Shown here in pieces: positions 6,742-15,581 of a stretch of 38,562 nucleotides of DNA. The notes under the pieces are model-generated. The model worked only from the letters and a program-made list of their open reading frames with translations, searched no databases and had not been told where the DNA came from. Source of the DNA: an uncultured Prevotella sp. (GTDB lineage Bacteria > Bacteroidota > Bacteroidia > Bacteroidales > Bacteroidaceae); contig CAMIVY010000027.1 in assembly GCA_946402275.1 (NCBI GenBank), forward strand, positions 1 to 38,562. Direction: 5' to 3'. The position numbers and the translations under genes are program-made. Every line of letters starts with the position of its first letter. Position 1 is the first letter of the stretch.

Positions 6742-7800
6742 CTATCCGTAAGTCTTGTAAAGTGTTCCTTGATGGTGGCGTCGTTCCAGCAAATCCAGAA
6801 TTTCATCTTCCGTAGATAGATTGAAGTCGCCAGGTATGGAGTTCTTCAGCGTGGCAGCAGCTAGCGAGTAGTTCAGCTGCTTCTGCCTGTCATCAGGAAA
6901 TAGGGTGATGGCGTGTAGCCAGCCACCCATGAAAGCATCGCCCACACCAACGGGATCTATTACATCGGGAATATCCATGATGGGTGCCTGCAACAACTTT
7001 CCTTCAGTCCAAAGCAGTCCGGTCAGTGTGTGGTGTTTCGAGGATATCTCGTTACGCATTCCCATCATCCAGTATTTGACGCGTGGATATCCGGCATGCA
7101 GCTCGTCAAACCATTCGCCATACTCCTTCATCTGCATCTGGAAAGAAGAGTCTAAGGCAGTAAAAGGAGGTTGTGGATGTTGTGACAACCATTCAAACTC
7201 AACGGCATCACCAAACATCATGTCACATCGTGACAGCATCTTGCTCAACGTCTTGCGAGGCTCTGCACCCTCATATTTCCATAAATTCTTACGATAGTTG
7301 ATATCGAAACAAATGGTGACACCCAACTCGTCAGCAATGTCCAGCGCCTCAAAGGTAGCCTCAGCAGCCTTTGACGAGATAGCAGCTGTAATACCAGACA
7401 CATGAAAATAGGAACAGCCTTTCAGTATCTCGCGCCAGGGAATCATACCTGGCTGTAAGTCGTAATATGCCGAACCGTCACGGTCGTATATCACCTTGGG
7501 AGCTCGCATTCCGGCAGCAGACTCGAAATAATAGGTGCCAATGCGTTTTCCACCATACAGTATCTGACTGGTATCAACCCCAAACTGTGACAGACTCATC
7601 GCACCAGCATAACCCACAGGCGTGCCAGGAAGACGGGTAATATAGGTTACGTCCTCGCCTTGATAAGCCAACGATACAGCTACGTTAGCCTCGCTGCCAC
7701 CATATTTGCTTGTAAACAGGTTGCCCTGTGTCAGTCGCAGCTGTCCTGGCTTAGAAAACCTCAGGAGCAACTCGCCGAATGTGACAATCTTTTTTCCCAT
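6742..7800 (-). CDS. kdgK: PfkB-family sugar kinase, probably 2-keto-3-deoxygluconate kinase
   Basis: This 352-aa ribokinase-fold protein begins MGKKIVTFGELLLRFSKPG. It has the N-terminal substrate region with GGSEANVAVSLAYQG (about 35-49) and the C-terminal PfkB signature DPVGVGDAFMGG at 282-293, with catalytic Asp288. The family phosphorylates sugars; the FGELLLRF opening and overall length resemble Bacteroidales KdgK enzymes (KDG to KDPG in uronate breakdown). No KDPG aldolase or uronate genes lie nearby, so the substrate is inferred only. The gene is last in the run DUF59 - lpxH - kinase and follows an 80-nt spacer of A/G-rich repeats and small palindromes. Confidence 0.72.
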   Translation of the reverse strand: MGKKIVTFGELLLRFSKPGQLRLTQGNLFTSKYGGSEANVAVSLAYQGEDVTYITRLPGTPVGYAGAMSLSQFGVDTSQILYGGKRIGTYYFESAAGMRAPKVIYDRDGSAYYDLQPGMIPWREILKGCSYFHVSGITAAISSKAAEATFEALDIADELGVTICFDINYRKNLWKYEGAEPRKTLSKMLSRCDMMFGDAVEFEWLSQHPQPPFTALDSSFQMQMKEYGEWFDELHAGYPRVKYWMMGMRNEISSKHHTLTGLLWTEGKLLQAPIMDIPDVIDPVGVGDAFMGGWLHAITLFPDDRQKQLNYSLAAATLKNSIPGDFNLSTEDEILDLLERRHHQGTLYKTYG

Positions 7801-7879
7801 CCTTTACTTTTCATTTTCACTTTTCCGCTCGACCTTTGGTCGCTTTGACCTTGGTCAAAGACTTTTCCCTTTTCCCTTT
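7801..7879 (-). repeat. Spacer of A/G-rich heptads and two palindromes upstream of the kinase gene
   Basis: On the minus strand the spacer has GGGAAAA-type repeats, then the palindromes CTTTGACCAAGGTCAAAG (18 nt) and CGACCAAAGGTCG (13 nt, 3-nt loop), then GTGAAAA/TGAAAAG repeats up to the start codon. No -7 box is visible, so the kinase is probably read from upstream. Confidence 0.6.
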
Positions 7880-8665
7880 TCACGGCTGACTCTCGCCTTC
7901 CACATATTCCTCTAAGAACATGTGCTCGCCATCATATACGGCATAAGTAAACTGGCTAATCCAGTCGCCAAGAATCATCAGTCGCGCTTTGTGTCCTTCT
8001 CCTGCTGTGGGCCGTGACAACTTCATGTCTAACTCAATATGCCGGTGACCAAAAATGAAATAGTCGATATTGGGGTGTGACTGGATGTACTCCTTGGCAA
8101 AGAGAACCAGGTGCTCACGATCTTCACCCATATAAACGGGCTCGTCGCTTTCCTTGTGCTTGATATAGCTATGCTTTGCCCACGTCAGCCCAAAGCCTAT
8201 TCCCCAACGGGGATGGATATTGGAAAATGCCCACTGGCAAAAGGGATTATGAAAAATAGCCCTGATTAATTTGAACGACTTGTTAGGATCACCCATACCA
8301 TCGCCGTGGGCAAGGAAGAACTCATGACCATAAATCTCTGTGGTCTCAGGCTTCTTATGGAGAATAACACCACATTCTTTTTCCAGATACTCGTATGCCC
8401 AGATGTCATGATTGCCAGTAAAATAATGCACCTCTACACCGAGGTCTGTCAGTTCCGACAACTTACCTAGAAAGCGTGTAAATCCCTTGGGAACAACGTA
8501 TTTATATTCGTACCAAAAGTCGAACATGTCGCCCAACAGATAAATGGCACCAGCCTTCTCCTTGATACTGTCTAGGAAACGCACCAACCGGCGCTCCTGC
8601 ATACGTTGGTGCGGAATAGCCAGCGATCCAAGGTGGGCATCGGAAAGGAAATATATGTTCTTCAT
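7880..8665 (-). CDS. lpxH: UDP-2,3-diacylglucosamine diphosphatase LpxH
   Basis: LpxH hydrolyses UDP-2,3-diacylglucosamine to lipid X and UMP, the fourth step of lipid A synthesis, at the inner face of the cytoplasmic membrane. The 261-aa product has the calcineurin-like metallophosphoesterase motifs in order: D9-x-H11 (SDAHLGS), GDMFDFW around 45-51, GNHD at 84-87, AHGDG at 119-123 and GHRH further on. These provide the two-metal site. The ATG at 8665 lies directly before the conserved first strand. It follows the DUF59 gene after a 30-nt heptad spacer and is probably co-transcribed with it. Confidence 0.9.
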   Translation of the reverse strand: MKNIYFLSDAHLGSLAIPHQRMQERRLVRFLDSIKEKAGAIYLLGDMFDFWYEYKYVVPKGFTRFLGKLSELTDLGVEVHYFTGNHDIWAYEYLEKECGVILHKKPETTEIYGHEFFLAHGDGMGDPNKSFKLIRAIFHNPFCQWAFSNIHPRWGIGFGLTWAKHSYIKHKESDEPVYMGEDREHLVLFAKEYIQSHPNIDYFIFGHRHIELDMKLSRPTAGEGHKARLMILGDWISQFTYAVYDGEHMFLEEYVEGESQP

Positions 8666-8697
8666 TACTTTTCTCTCTTAACTCTTCACTTTTCACT
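8666..8697 (-). repeat. Heptad spacer between the DUF59 gene and lpxH
   Basis: On the minus strand the DUF59 stop codon TAG merges into AGTGAAA, AGTGAAG, AGTTAAG, AGAGAAA, then AGTA and the lpxH ATG. The period is exactly 7 over four degenerate units. There is no Shine-Dalgarno-like sequence other than the A/G-rich array itself. Confidence 0.75.
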
Positions 8698-9016
8698 AAT
8701 CAAACCCCAGTTCGACTCTTGCTTCTTCACTCATCATGCTTTGGTCCCACGCAGGCTCAAATACCAAATTGACATTGGCTGTCGTGATGCCCTCTACACT
8801 TTCCACCTTCGTGCGCACATCCTCCAGGATGAAGTCGGCAGCAGGACAGTTAGGAGCCGTGAAAGTCATATCCATATCTACACTGCCATCCTCTTGTACG
8901 TCAATCTTGTAGATCATACCGAGATCATAGATGTTGACAGGTATCTCTGGGTCATAGACCGTTTTCAGGACATCTACGATTCGTTCCTCCAGTTTTGTTT
9001 TTTCTTCTTGTGTCAT
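8696..9016 (-). CDS. DUF59/MIP18-family iron-sulfur cluster assembly factor
   Basis: The product (106 aa from 9016) begins MTQEEKTKLEERIVDVLKTVYDPEIPVNIYDLGMIY, the diagnostic start of the DUF59 (FeS_assembly_P) family. It carries the TAPNCPAAD motif with the conserved reactive cysteine and the C-terminal FEPAWDQSMMSEEARVELG. The family includes SufT, the PaaD N-terminal part and eukaryotic MIP18, which act in Fe-S cluster assembly or transfer. No other suf genes are adjacent, so its exact partner is unknown. The ATG at 9016 is preferred because the -7 box at 9042-9034 lies within any longer reading frame. Confidence 0.88.
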   Translation of the reverse strand: MTQEEKTKLEERIVDVLKTVYDPEIPVNIYDLGMIYKIDVQEDGSVDMDMTFTAPNCPAADFILEDVRTKVESVEGITTANVNLVFEPAWDQSMMSEEARVELGFD

Positions 9017-9033
9017 CTTCTTTCTTTTTCGTG

Positions 9034-9056
9034 GCAAAGTTACGAAAAGTCGAGAG
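9034..9056 (-). promoter_or_regulatory. Promoter of the DUF59-lpxH-kinase unit
   Basis: TAACTTTGC (9042 to 9034, minus strand) fits the -7 consensus. TTTTG repeats immediately upstream of 9056 offer a -33 TTTG at about 19 nt spacing. The 23-nt block 9056-9034 matches the recO promoter (197-219) at 22 positions. The leader to the ATG is about 18 nt and A/G-rich. Confidence 0.75.
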
Positions 9057-9112
9057 CAAAACAAAAGAATTTATTCTTTTTTTGCCGAGACGGAGTAAGT
9101 TCGACGATAGTC

Positions 9113-9328
9113 AATGTTACGAAATTTTCTTTCTCAGAGTGCTTTGACAGCCTGACAAAGTCTTCCCGCGACCCCCGGCAAGGCTTTGACACTCTGACAA
9201 AGTCTTCCCGCGACCCCCAGCGACGTTTTGTGGTGACAACAAAGTCTTCCCGCGACCCCCGGCAGCGTTTTGTGGTGACCACAAAGTCTTCCCGCGACCC
9301 CCAGCGGCGTTTTGTGGTGACCACAAAG
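9113..9328. repeat. 42-bp tandem repeat in the gene-poor region upstream of pnp
   Basis: ACAAAGTCTTCCCGCGACCC begins at 9155, 9197, 9239 and 9281, an exact 42-bp period. A partial copy starts at 9323 and a decayed one precedes 9155. Copies differ by a few bases; the two right-hand ones are most alike. Across each junction lies a palindrome, either CTTTG...CAAAG or TTTGTGGTGACCACAAA with a 3-nt loop. 42 is divisible by 3, so open frames run through it on both strands, but the translations look like no protein I know. The wider region 9065-9455 holds no gene that I can support. Confidence 0.85.
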
Positions 9329-9455
9329 AAACTTTTGGGAAGGAAAAGAAGGTACGGTCTTGGCGGAAATGACGGAGAAAAGGTGGAAAAACCTTGGTAT
9401 TTCCTAAAAAACAATAATTATTCGATGTTTCTTCTTTTCTTTATATAATAATGTG

Positions 9456-9464
9456 TAACTTTGC
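9456..9464 (+). promoter_or_regulatory. pnp promoter -7 box
   Basis: TAACTTTGC fits the -7 consensus. The predicted transcription start is near 9471, giving a leader of about 48 nt before pnp. Confidence 0.65.
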
Positions 9465-9473
9465 GTCCGATTT

Positions 9474-9500
9474 TGCGCAAAGCGCACATTTTTTATTTTT
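9474..9500 (+). promoter_or_regulatory. Small hairpin and T-tract in the pnp leader
   Basis: TGCGC-AAA-GCGCA (9474-9486) forms a 5-bp stem with a 3-nt loop and is followed by ATTTTTTATTTTT (9488-9500). This resembles a weak intrinsic terminator inside the leader, or a structure for feedback control; E. coli pnp is autoregulated through its leader hairpin. The stem is short, so this is tentative. Confidence 0.4.
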
Positions 9501-9518
9501 AGATGTTTTAATTTCAAG

Positions 9519-11858
9519 ATGAACGTAATTACGAAAAGTATTCAATTGCCTGATGGAAGAACCATCACAATTGAGACCGGGAAAGTGGCAAAGCAGGCCG
9601 ATGGCAGTGTGATGCTCCGCATGAACAACACTGTACTGCTGGCTACTGTTTGTGCCGCAAAAGATGCAGTTCCCGGAACAGATTTCATGCCTCTGCAGGT
9701 TGACTACAGAGAGCAGTACGCCGCCGCAGGCCGTTTCCCCGGTGGCTTCACCAAGCGCGAGGGTAAAGCCTCCGACAACGAGATCCTGACGAGCCGTCTG
9801 GTTGACCGTGTGCTCCGTCCGCTGTTCCCCTCTAACTATCACGCAGAAGTTTATGTCAACGTAATGCTGTTCAGCGCCGATGGTGTTGACCAGCCTGATG
9901 CTTTGGCAGGTTTTGCAGCATCCGCAGCGCTGGCATGTTCAGATATCCCCTTCGAGTGCCCCATCTCTGAGGTGCGTGTAGCCCGTATCAATGGCGAGTA
10001 TGTCATTGATCCTACTTTCGAGCAGATGAAGGAAGCTGATATGGACATCATGGTAGGTGCCTCTGCTGAGAACATCATGATGGTAGAGGGTGAGATGAAG
10101 GAAGTGTCAGAGCAGGATTTGCTGGGTGCCTTGAAGGCTGCCATGGATGCCATCAAGCCCATGTGTGAACTGCAGGTTGAACTCTCTAAGGAGTTGGGTA
10201 AGGACGTAAAGCGCGAGTATAACCACGAGGTGAATGACGAGGCTCTGCGTGAGCAGATGAACAAGGAATTGTATCAGCCCGCCTACGACATCACCAAGCA
10301 GGCTCTGCCCAAGCAGGACCGTGCTGATGCCTTCGAGAAGATTCTCGCTGATTTCAAAGAGAAGTTCTTTGCTGAGCATACAGAAATCACAGAGACTTCT
10401 GAGATTTCCAAGGATGAATACGAGGCCATGATGGACCGTTACTACCACGATGTAGAGCGCGATGCTATGCGTCGTTGCATCCTGGATGAGGGCATTCGTC
10501 TGGATGGTCGTAAGACCGACGAGATTCGTCCTATCTGGTGTGAGGTTTCACCACTGCCCATGCCTCACGGAAGTTCTATCTTCACACGTGGTGAGACTCA
10601 GTCGCTGACCACTGTAACGCTGGGAACGAAGCTCGACGAAAAGCTCGTTGACGATGTGCTCGACAAGAGCTACCAGCGCTTCCTGCTGCACTATAACTTC
10701 CCCCCATTCTGTACGGGTGAGGCTAAGGCACAGCGTGGCGTAGGTCGTCGTGAGATTGGTCACGGACACCTGGCATGGCGCGGTCTGAAGGAGATGATTC
10801 CTGCCGACTTCCCCTACACCGTTCGTGTAGTAAGCCAGATTATGGAGTCAAACGGTTCTTCATCAATGGCTACCGTCTGCGCCGGTACGCTGGCACTGAT
10901 GGATGCTGGTGTTCCCATGAAGAAGCCTGTATCAGGTATCGCAATGGGTCTGATCAAGAATCCTGGTGAGGACAAGTATGCTGTATTGAGCGATATCCTT
11001 GGTGACGAGGACCACTTGGGTGATATGGACTTCAAGACCACCGGTACAAAGGACGGTCTGACTGCTACCCAGATGGATATCAAGTGCGACGGTCTGTCGT
11101 TCGACATTCTGGAGAAGGCTCTGATGCAGGCTAAGGCCGGTCGTGAGCATATCTTGAAGTGCATCACAGACACCATTGCCGAACCACGCGCTGAACTGAA
11201 GCCACAGGTTCCACGTATCGAAGCTTTCGAGATTCCTAAGGAGTTCATCGGTGCAGTGATTGGTCCTGGCGGAAAGATTATCCAGCAGATGCAGGAGGAT
11301 ACCGGTGCTACCATCACCATCGACGAGGAAGACGGTGTTGGCAAGATTCAGGTGAGCGGTCCTAACAAGGAGGCCATTGATGCTGCTATTGCCAAGATCA
11401 AGGCTATTGTAGCTATTCCAGAAGTAGGTGAGGTTTATGAGGGAACGGTACGTTCTATTATGCCTTATGGATGCTTCGTAGAGTTCATGCCTGGAAAGGA
11501 TGGTCTGCTGCATATTTCAGAGATTGACTGGAAGCGCTTGGAGACAGTAGAGGAAGCTGGTATCAAGGAGGGTGACAAGATTACAGTGAAATTGCTGGAG
11601 ATTGACCCAAAGACTGGTAAATTCAAGCTCTCGCACCGTGTACTTGTTGAAAAGCCCGCTGACTATGTTGAGCCACAGCAGCGTCGTCGTGAGCGTCCAG
11701 AACGCGGAGAACGTCGTCCACGTCCTGATCATAACGATCGTGGTGAGCGTCGCCCACGTCCTGAACGCGGTGAGCGCCGTGAGCGAAATGAGGAGTACCA
11801 TGAGCCCTCTAATGAGCCTAAGGACTTCTCCGACGAACTCGATAAGATGGAATTCTAG
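9519..11858 (+). CDS. pnp: Polyribonucleotide nucleotidyltransferase (PNPase)
   Basis: PNPase degrades RNA from the 3' end by phosphorolysis and can add 3' tails. It acts as a trimer. The 779-aa product has two RNase PH domains (about 1-230 and 320-545) joined by a helical region, a KH domain from about 565 with IGPGGK, and an S1 domain at about 640-710 ([20 protein letters not shown]). A 60-residue arginine/glutamate-rich tail follows ([14 protein letters not shown]...), ending in [11 protein letters not shown]. The tail makes it longer than E. coli PNPase (711 aa) and could bind RNA or a partner. The gene has its own promoter and a strong terminator. Confidence 0.97.
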   Translation: MNVITKSIQLPDGRTITIETGKVAKQADGSVMLRMNNTVLLATVCAAKDAVPGTDFMPLQVDYREQYAAAGRFPGGFTKREGKASDNEILTSRLVDRVLRPLFPSNYHAEVYVNVMLFSADGVDQPDALAGFAASAALACSDIPFECPISEVRVARINGEYVIDPTFEQMKEADMDIMVGASAENIMMVEGEMKEVSEQDLLGALKAAMDAIKPMCELQVELSKELGKDVKREYNHEVNDEALREQMNKELYQPAYDITKQALPKQDRADAFEKILADFKEKFFAEHTEITETSEISKDEYEAMMDRYYHDVERDAMRRCILDEGIRLDGRKTDEIRPIWCEVSPLPMPHGSSIFTRGETQSLTTVTLGTKLDEKLVDDVLDKSYQRFLLHYNFPPFCTGEAKAQRGVGRREIGHGHLAWRGLKEMIPADFPYTVRVVSQIMESNGSSSMATVCAGTLALMDAGVPMKKPVSGIAMGLIKNPGEDKYAVLSDILGDEDHLGDMDFKTTGTKDGLTATQMDIKCDGLSFDILEKALMQAKAGREHILKCITDTIAEPRAELKPQVPRIEAFEIPKEFIGAVIGPGGKIIQQMQEDTGATITIDEEDGVGKIQVSGPNKEAIDAAIAKIKAIVAIPEVGEVYEGTVRSIMPYGCFVEFMPGKDGLLHISEIDWKRLETVEEAGIKEGDKITVKLLEIDPKTGKFKLSHRVLVEKPADYVEPQQRRRERPERGERRPRPDHNDRGERRPRPERGERRERNEEYHEPSNEPKDFSDELDKMEF

Positions 11859-11900
11859 GAATTGACAATTAGAAGATTGACAATTCGAGATTTCAACGTG

Positions 11901-11957
11901 TAATAAAATTGCTGGGCACCGATGCAACGAACCGCATCAGTGCCCAGCGTTTTATTC
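11901..11957. terminator. Bidirectional terminator between pnp and ftsZ
   Basis: The stem GCTGGGCACCGATGC (11911-11925) pairs with GCATCAGTGCCCAGC (11934-11948) with one mismatch and an 8-nt loop. TAATAAAATT lies before it and GTTTTATT after it, giving a T-tract on each strand. It can end pnp on the plus strand and the dcw operon on the minus strand. Confidence 0.92.
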
Positions 11958-11969
11958 ATGATAATGTTA

Positions 11970-13301
11970 TTATGCGAATTTAATGGTACCCTGAATGGGC
12001 TCTTCGCGTTCCGCAGGTTTATCGTTAGTCATCTGTGGACCTTCACCACTGGCTTGTTGGTAGATGCTGTCCAGAATTTCACGTGTGCGCTTGTAGGTTG
12101 GTGTCTGCTCAACAGCCGAGATGACATCATCGTTATCAAGATCCTCAGGACGGAATAGATAGATGTGTGGACGACGCTTGTAACGCTTGCTGTTGGCAGG
12201 ATCTCCATAGAAGCGGCTACGACGATCCTGACGTTGTGCTTCTTTCTCCTGTTCCTCAGCAATACGAGTGGCTTCCTCTTGGGTGTTATGGCGCTGTCGG
12301 TGATTAGTCATACCATCAACACTGTCAATACCAAAACCAGTTGCTAGAATGGTAACTTTTACCTTCTTGCCAAGTTCTGGATCAATAGCCAATCCCCATT
12401 TAATTTCAAAGTCATTACCAAAACGTGCCATGAAATCGTTGACGTCATTCATTTCCTCCATCATCAGCGAATCTTTTCCGTCCTTAGAGCCGGCAAATGA
12501 GATGCTGAGCAATATTTTCTTAGAATTGAAAACGTCATTCTCATTGAGTAGAGGTGAGTTCAGTGCGTCATCAATAGCTTTCTTTACACGACCTTCTCCC
12601 TCACCGTAACCTGTGGACATAATAGCTACTCCACCGTCTTTGAGAACCGTCTTTACATCGTTGAAGTCAAGGTTGATAAGTCCATGAACGGTAATGATTT
12701 CTGCAATAGACTTCGCTGCTACAGACAAGGTGTCATCAGCCTTTCCGAAGGCATCAAGAACTGTTAGTTCAGGATAAATCTCACGCAGTCGTTCGTTGTT
12801 GATAACCAATAAGGCATCGACATGCTTTTGCATCTCCTCAACACCGTCAAGTGCTTGGTCAATCTTGCGGTCGCCCTCGAAACGGAAAGGAATGGTGACA
12901 ATGCCAACGGTGAGAATACCCATCTCTTTGGATACACGGGCAATGACAGGCGCTGCACCAGTACCCGTACCACCACCCATGCCTGCTGTGATAAAGGCCA
13001 TACGGGTACCATCGTCCAATACCTGTTTGATGTCTTCCAGACTCTCCTCTGCGGCTATACGAGCCTTCTCAGGACGGTTACCAGCACCTAGTCCTTCTTT
13101 ACCCAATTGCAGATGAACGGGAACGGGAGAATCATTCAATGCCTGATTGTCTGTATTGCAGAGTACGAAGGATACATCGTGGATGCCTTCGCGATACATG
13201 TGGTTGACAGCGTTGCCGCCACCACCTCCTACACCTATAACTTTAATGATGCTTTTTTCTCTTTCTGGCTCGCCGAAGTCGAGCAATATGTTATTATCCA
13301 T
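11970..13301 (-). CDS. ftsZ: Cell division protein FtsZ
   Basis: FtsZ is the tubulin-like GTPase that forms the division ring. The 443-aa product has the nucleotide-binding IGVGGGGGNAVNHM near residue 22, the tubulin signature GGGTGTG at 109-115, and the T7 loop NLDFND at 210-215 that completes the active site of the neighbouring subunit. A basic linker (about 335-380) follows, then YLFRPEDLDNDDVISAVEQT and PTYKR at about 381-405, which looks like the conserved C-terminal peptide. About 38 more residues come after that peptide, an uncommon extension. It is the last gene of the dcw cluster, 40 nt after ftsA. Confidence 0.97.
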   Translation of the reverse strand: MDNNILLDFGEPEREKSIIKVIGVGGGGGNAVNHMYREGIHDVSFVLCNTDNQALNDSPVPVHLQLGKEGLGAGNRPEKARIAAEESLEDIKQVLDDGTRMAFITAGMGGGTGTGAAPVIARVSKEMGILTVGIVTIPFRFEGDRKIDQALDGVEEMQKHVDALLVINNERLREIYPELTVLDAFGKADDTLSVAAKSIAEIITVHGLINLDFNDVKTVLKDGGVAIMSTGYGEGEGRVKKAIDDALNSPLLNENDVFNSKKILLSISFAGSKDGKDSLMMEEMNDVNDFMARFGNDFEIKWGLAIDPELGKKVKVTILATGFGIDSVDGMTNHRQRHNTQEEATRIAEEQEKEAQRQDRRSRFYGDPANSKRYKRRPHIYLFRPEDLDNDDVISAVEQTPTYKRTREILDSIYQQASGEGPQMTNDKPAEREEPIQGTIKFA

Positions 13302-13343
13302 TTTTCTCTAGATTAGAAATTAGTAATTATGACAACTCTGATT
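13302..13343 (-). repeat. Heptad spacer between ftsA and ftsZ
   Basis: On the minus strand the spacer contains ATAATTA, CTAATTT, CTAATCT before AGAGAAAA and the ftsZ ATG: a 7-nt period with TAA in each unit. Stop codons fall in all three forward frames. Confidence 0.6.
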
Positions 13344-14799
13344 ACTCCTCTTCAGGACCAAGAATAGTTTCTCCGAAATTCTTGAGTTTTTTCCAGCCTT
13401 TACTCCAGATGCTGTTCTCTTTACGGATACGTTCTGCCTCGCGAGCCTCTTCTTCCGCTTTCTCACGAGCTTGACGCTCTTCTTCTTCACGTTTTAGACG
13501 GGCTTCCTCGTCAGCTCGTCTGATTTCCTCTGCGGTACGGACAACTCCTGCAGGGATTTCTGTAGCTTGACGGGCGCGACGCTGTTCTGTTGCAGCATCA
13601 ACCTGTACCTGTTTAGGCGTAGCAAAGAGATTGCCATTTGGATCGAATTCTTCGCCCGCACAATTGATGTCCCCCTTGGCAAGCAGTCCTAATACGGTGT
13701 TCATCTTACCATCGCGGATATTGATTTCATTGATGTTGGAGGTAATGGTTTGAGTGACGAATTTTGCAACTCGGATTTTATCTACATGGGTGTAATTGCG
13801 GAAAGCCATCTCAATATTTTCCATATTTGAACCGCCACCAGTCAGTATAATGCCACCTAGGAGCTTGTCGCAATAATCCTCAGGAACCTGGCACCATACG
13901 TTGGCAATGATTTCCTCCATACGTCCCTCTACAATCTCAATGAATTTGCGAGCCTCTACCTGACGCTCGGAATCAATGGAGTATTTCAGGTTATTATCAA
14001 TGTCGCCGTTTTCGGTATATGCACAGCCATATTTTAATTTCATCCTTTCAGCATCAGCCTCTTCCATCTGCAGGGAAGCGATGTCTTTGGTGATGTTATT
14101 GGAACCTAGGGGTATGACCGCAATGTGGCGAAGAATGTTTTTAGAATAGACACTTACAGTCGTGGTATCTGCACCCAAATCAACGAGGGCACAACCAGAA
14201 CGGCGTTCAGCCTCTGTAAGTACACTATCAGCAAGAGCCAAAGGGGCAAGATACATTTCTGCAACATTGATGTTAGCGGCTTCGAAGCAACTGTTGAGGT
14301 TCTTATAGAATGTCTTGCGCTGTAGAATATTGAGGAAGTTGCCTTCAAAACGTGTACAAGGAATGCCTACGGGGTCGAGTTGATACTGTGAATCAACCTT
14401 ATACTCCTGTACTGCAGCATCGAGAATTTCTAAATCTGGGTATCTCATGTTGCGGTTAGCATCCATCAGTTCAATTACCATATCTTGTGAAATGGGAGCT
14501 TCTGTGGACATTTCCTTGGTAATGACATTACGAACAGAGCGAATAGACTGTCCACCTACGCCGACATAGACCTGCGTAATGGTAGTCTTGAGTTGTTTCT
14601 CCAGCTTGTTAATGATGCTGGTCAGGCATTGGGCAGTCTTGTCTATGTTGTAAACCACACCCTTGTGGATACATGCGGTGGAATCCTCTTTGACGCAAGC
14701 CAACACTTGAATACTTCCGTCGAGGTTTTTCTTACCCGCAATTCCGGTCATTTTGGATGACCCAAGTTCGATAGCTACGATAAAATCCTTTGACACCAT
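13342..14799 (-). CDS. ftsA: Cell division protein FtsA
   Basis: FtsA is the actin-like protein that anchors FtsZ to the membrane. The 485-aa product opens VSKDFIVAIELGSSKMTGIAG (phosphate 1 motif) and has ALVDLGADTTTVSVY (phosphate 2) and GGIILTGGGSNMENI (adenosine motif). After the ATPase core there is a highly charged stretch (about 400-460, rich in R, E and A, probably helical). The amphipathic helix SIWSKGWKKLKNFGETIL (463-480) follows and fits the membrane-targeting sequence. It lies between ftsQ and ftsZ as in most dcw clusters. Confidence 0.95.
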   Translation of the reverse strand: MVSKDFIVAIELGSSKMTGIAGKKNLDGSIQVLACVKEDSTACIHKGVVYNIDKTAQCLTSIINKLEKQLKTTITQVYVGVGGQSIRSVRNVITKEMSTEAPISQDMVIELMDANRNMRYPDLEILDAAVQEYKVDSQYQLDPVGIPCTRFEGNFLNILQRKTFYKNLNSCFEAANINVAEMYLAPLALADSVLTEAERRSGCALVDLGADTTTVSVYSKNILRHIAVIPLGSNNITKDIASLQMEEADAERMKLKYGCAYTENGDIDNNLKYSIDSERQVEARKFIEIVEGRMEEIIANVWCQVPEDYCDKLLGGIILTGGGSNMENIEMAFRNYTHVDKIRVAKFVTQTITSNINEINIRDGKMNTVLGLLAKGDINCAGEEFDPNGNLFATPKQVQVDAATEQRRARQATEIPAGVVRTAEEIRRADEEARLKREEEERQAREKAEEEAREAERIRKENSIWSKGWKKLKNFGETILGPEEE

Positions 14800-14814
14800 A
14801 TTTTTAACTAATTA

Positions 14815-15579
14815 CTAAATGTCTGTTACCTTAATGTTACGTTTCTTACAGATAATCTGATTTCTAAACTCTAGATTGATATAGGAGTATTTGTTCCACC
14901 CAGCTTCGCTGAGCCCATATCGATAAAATTTTTCCAGACGCTTGAACTTCTGCTCAAGATCGAAAGGCATGCCAAGATAGACAATATGATCACCCACACG
15001 TGGTACAATCTCAATAGTCCCGTCAGAAAGGACATTGACTTGCTCTACCTGACTGCGCCATAAATGGTTCTTGACAAGGAAGTTGCCAACCTTCGTGAGT
15101 GTTTTCTGAGCATATGTCTTGGTAATGGCACCTGTAGCCACTACAATTTCGTTGGCATAGTGAGTGTACGGCATGATATCTCCATGCTCATCGACATAAT
15201 AGTCTTCACCGTTATCAGCTTTGATGCGGATGACAGGCATACGCTGGCTCAGTGTGATATGGACACGACCTGTTTGTGTCTTATAGCATTGTGCTTGTTC
15301 TACAAAGGGGTTTTGCTTTAGTGCTTCCTCTATCTTGCGGGTGCTGACATTCTCCATAACATCACCTAAAGGATACAGTTTTGCACGTTGCAGTTGTCCT
15401 TTTACTTCATTGACGTTCAGGAATCCCATGACGAGACCGTCCTCGATGTGTATGCTTACCTCGTTGCACGTGCTGTTTACTTCATCAGGGCTGTTGAAAG
15501 CCGTGATGGCCAGTACTAGGTAAATTGCCAGGAGGGCGTCGGTTAGTACGATTGCTGTTCTTTTCCAGTTGAACGTCAT
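14815..15579 (-). CDS. ftsQ: Cell division protein FtsQ/DivIB
   Basis: FtsQ is a bitopic divisome protein that links early and late division proteins through FtsL/FtsB. The 254-aa product has a short cytoplasmic N-terminus (MTFNWKRT), one membrane segment (TAIVLTDALLAIYLVLAITAF, about 8-28), and an extracytoplasmic part. The latter has a POTRA-like region (about 40-110, including VENVSTRKIEEALKQNPFVEQAQCYKT) and a beta domain. Sequence conservation in this family is low, so the call rests on architecture and on its place between murC (2-nt gap) and ftsA (15-nt gap). Confidence 0.88.
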   Translation of the reverse strand: MTFNWKRTAIVLTDALLAIYLVLAITAFNSPDEVNSTCNEVSIHIEDGLVMGFLNVNEVKGQLQRAKLYPLGDVMENVSTRKIEEALKQNPFVEQAQCYKTQTGRVHITLSQRMPVIRIKADNGEDYYVDEHGDIMPYTHYANEIVVATGAITKTYAQKTLTKVGNFLVKNHLWRSQVEQVNVLSDGTIEIVPRVGDHIVYLGMPFDLEQKFKRLEKFYRYGLSEAGWNKYSYINLEFRNQIICKKRNIKVTDI

Positions 15580-15581
15580 TG

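Noticed and set aside
9155..9322. 42-bp repeats as a CRISPR array
   Set aside because: Units are directly adjacent with no unique spacers, and no cas genes are in the window.
9040..9414. Open frame of about 120 codons on the minus strand through the 42-bp repeats, and a longer one on the plus strand
   Set aside because: The frame is open only because 42 is a multiple of 3. It runs across the DUF59 promoter, its translation is a simple repeat on both strands, and no start signal fits.
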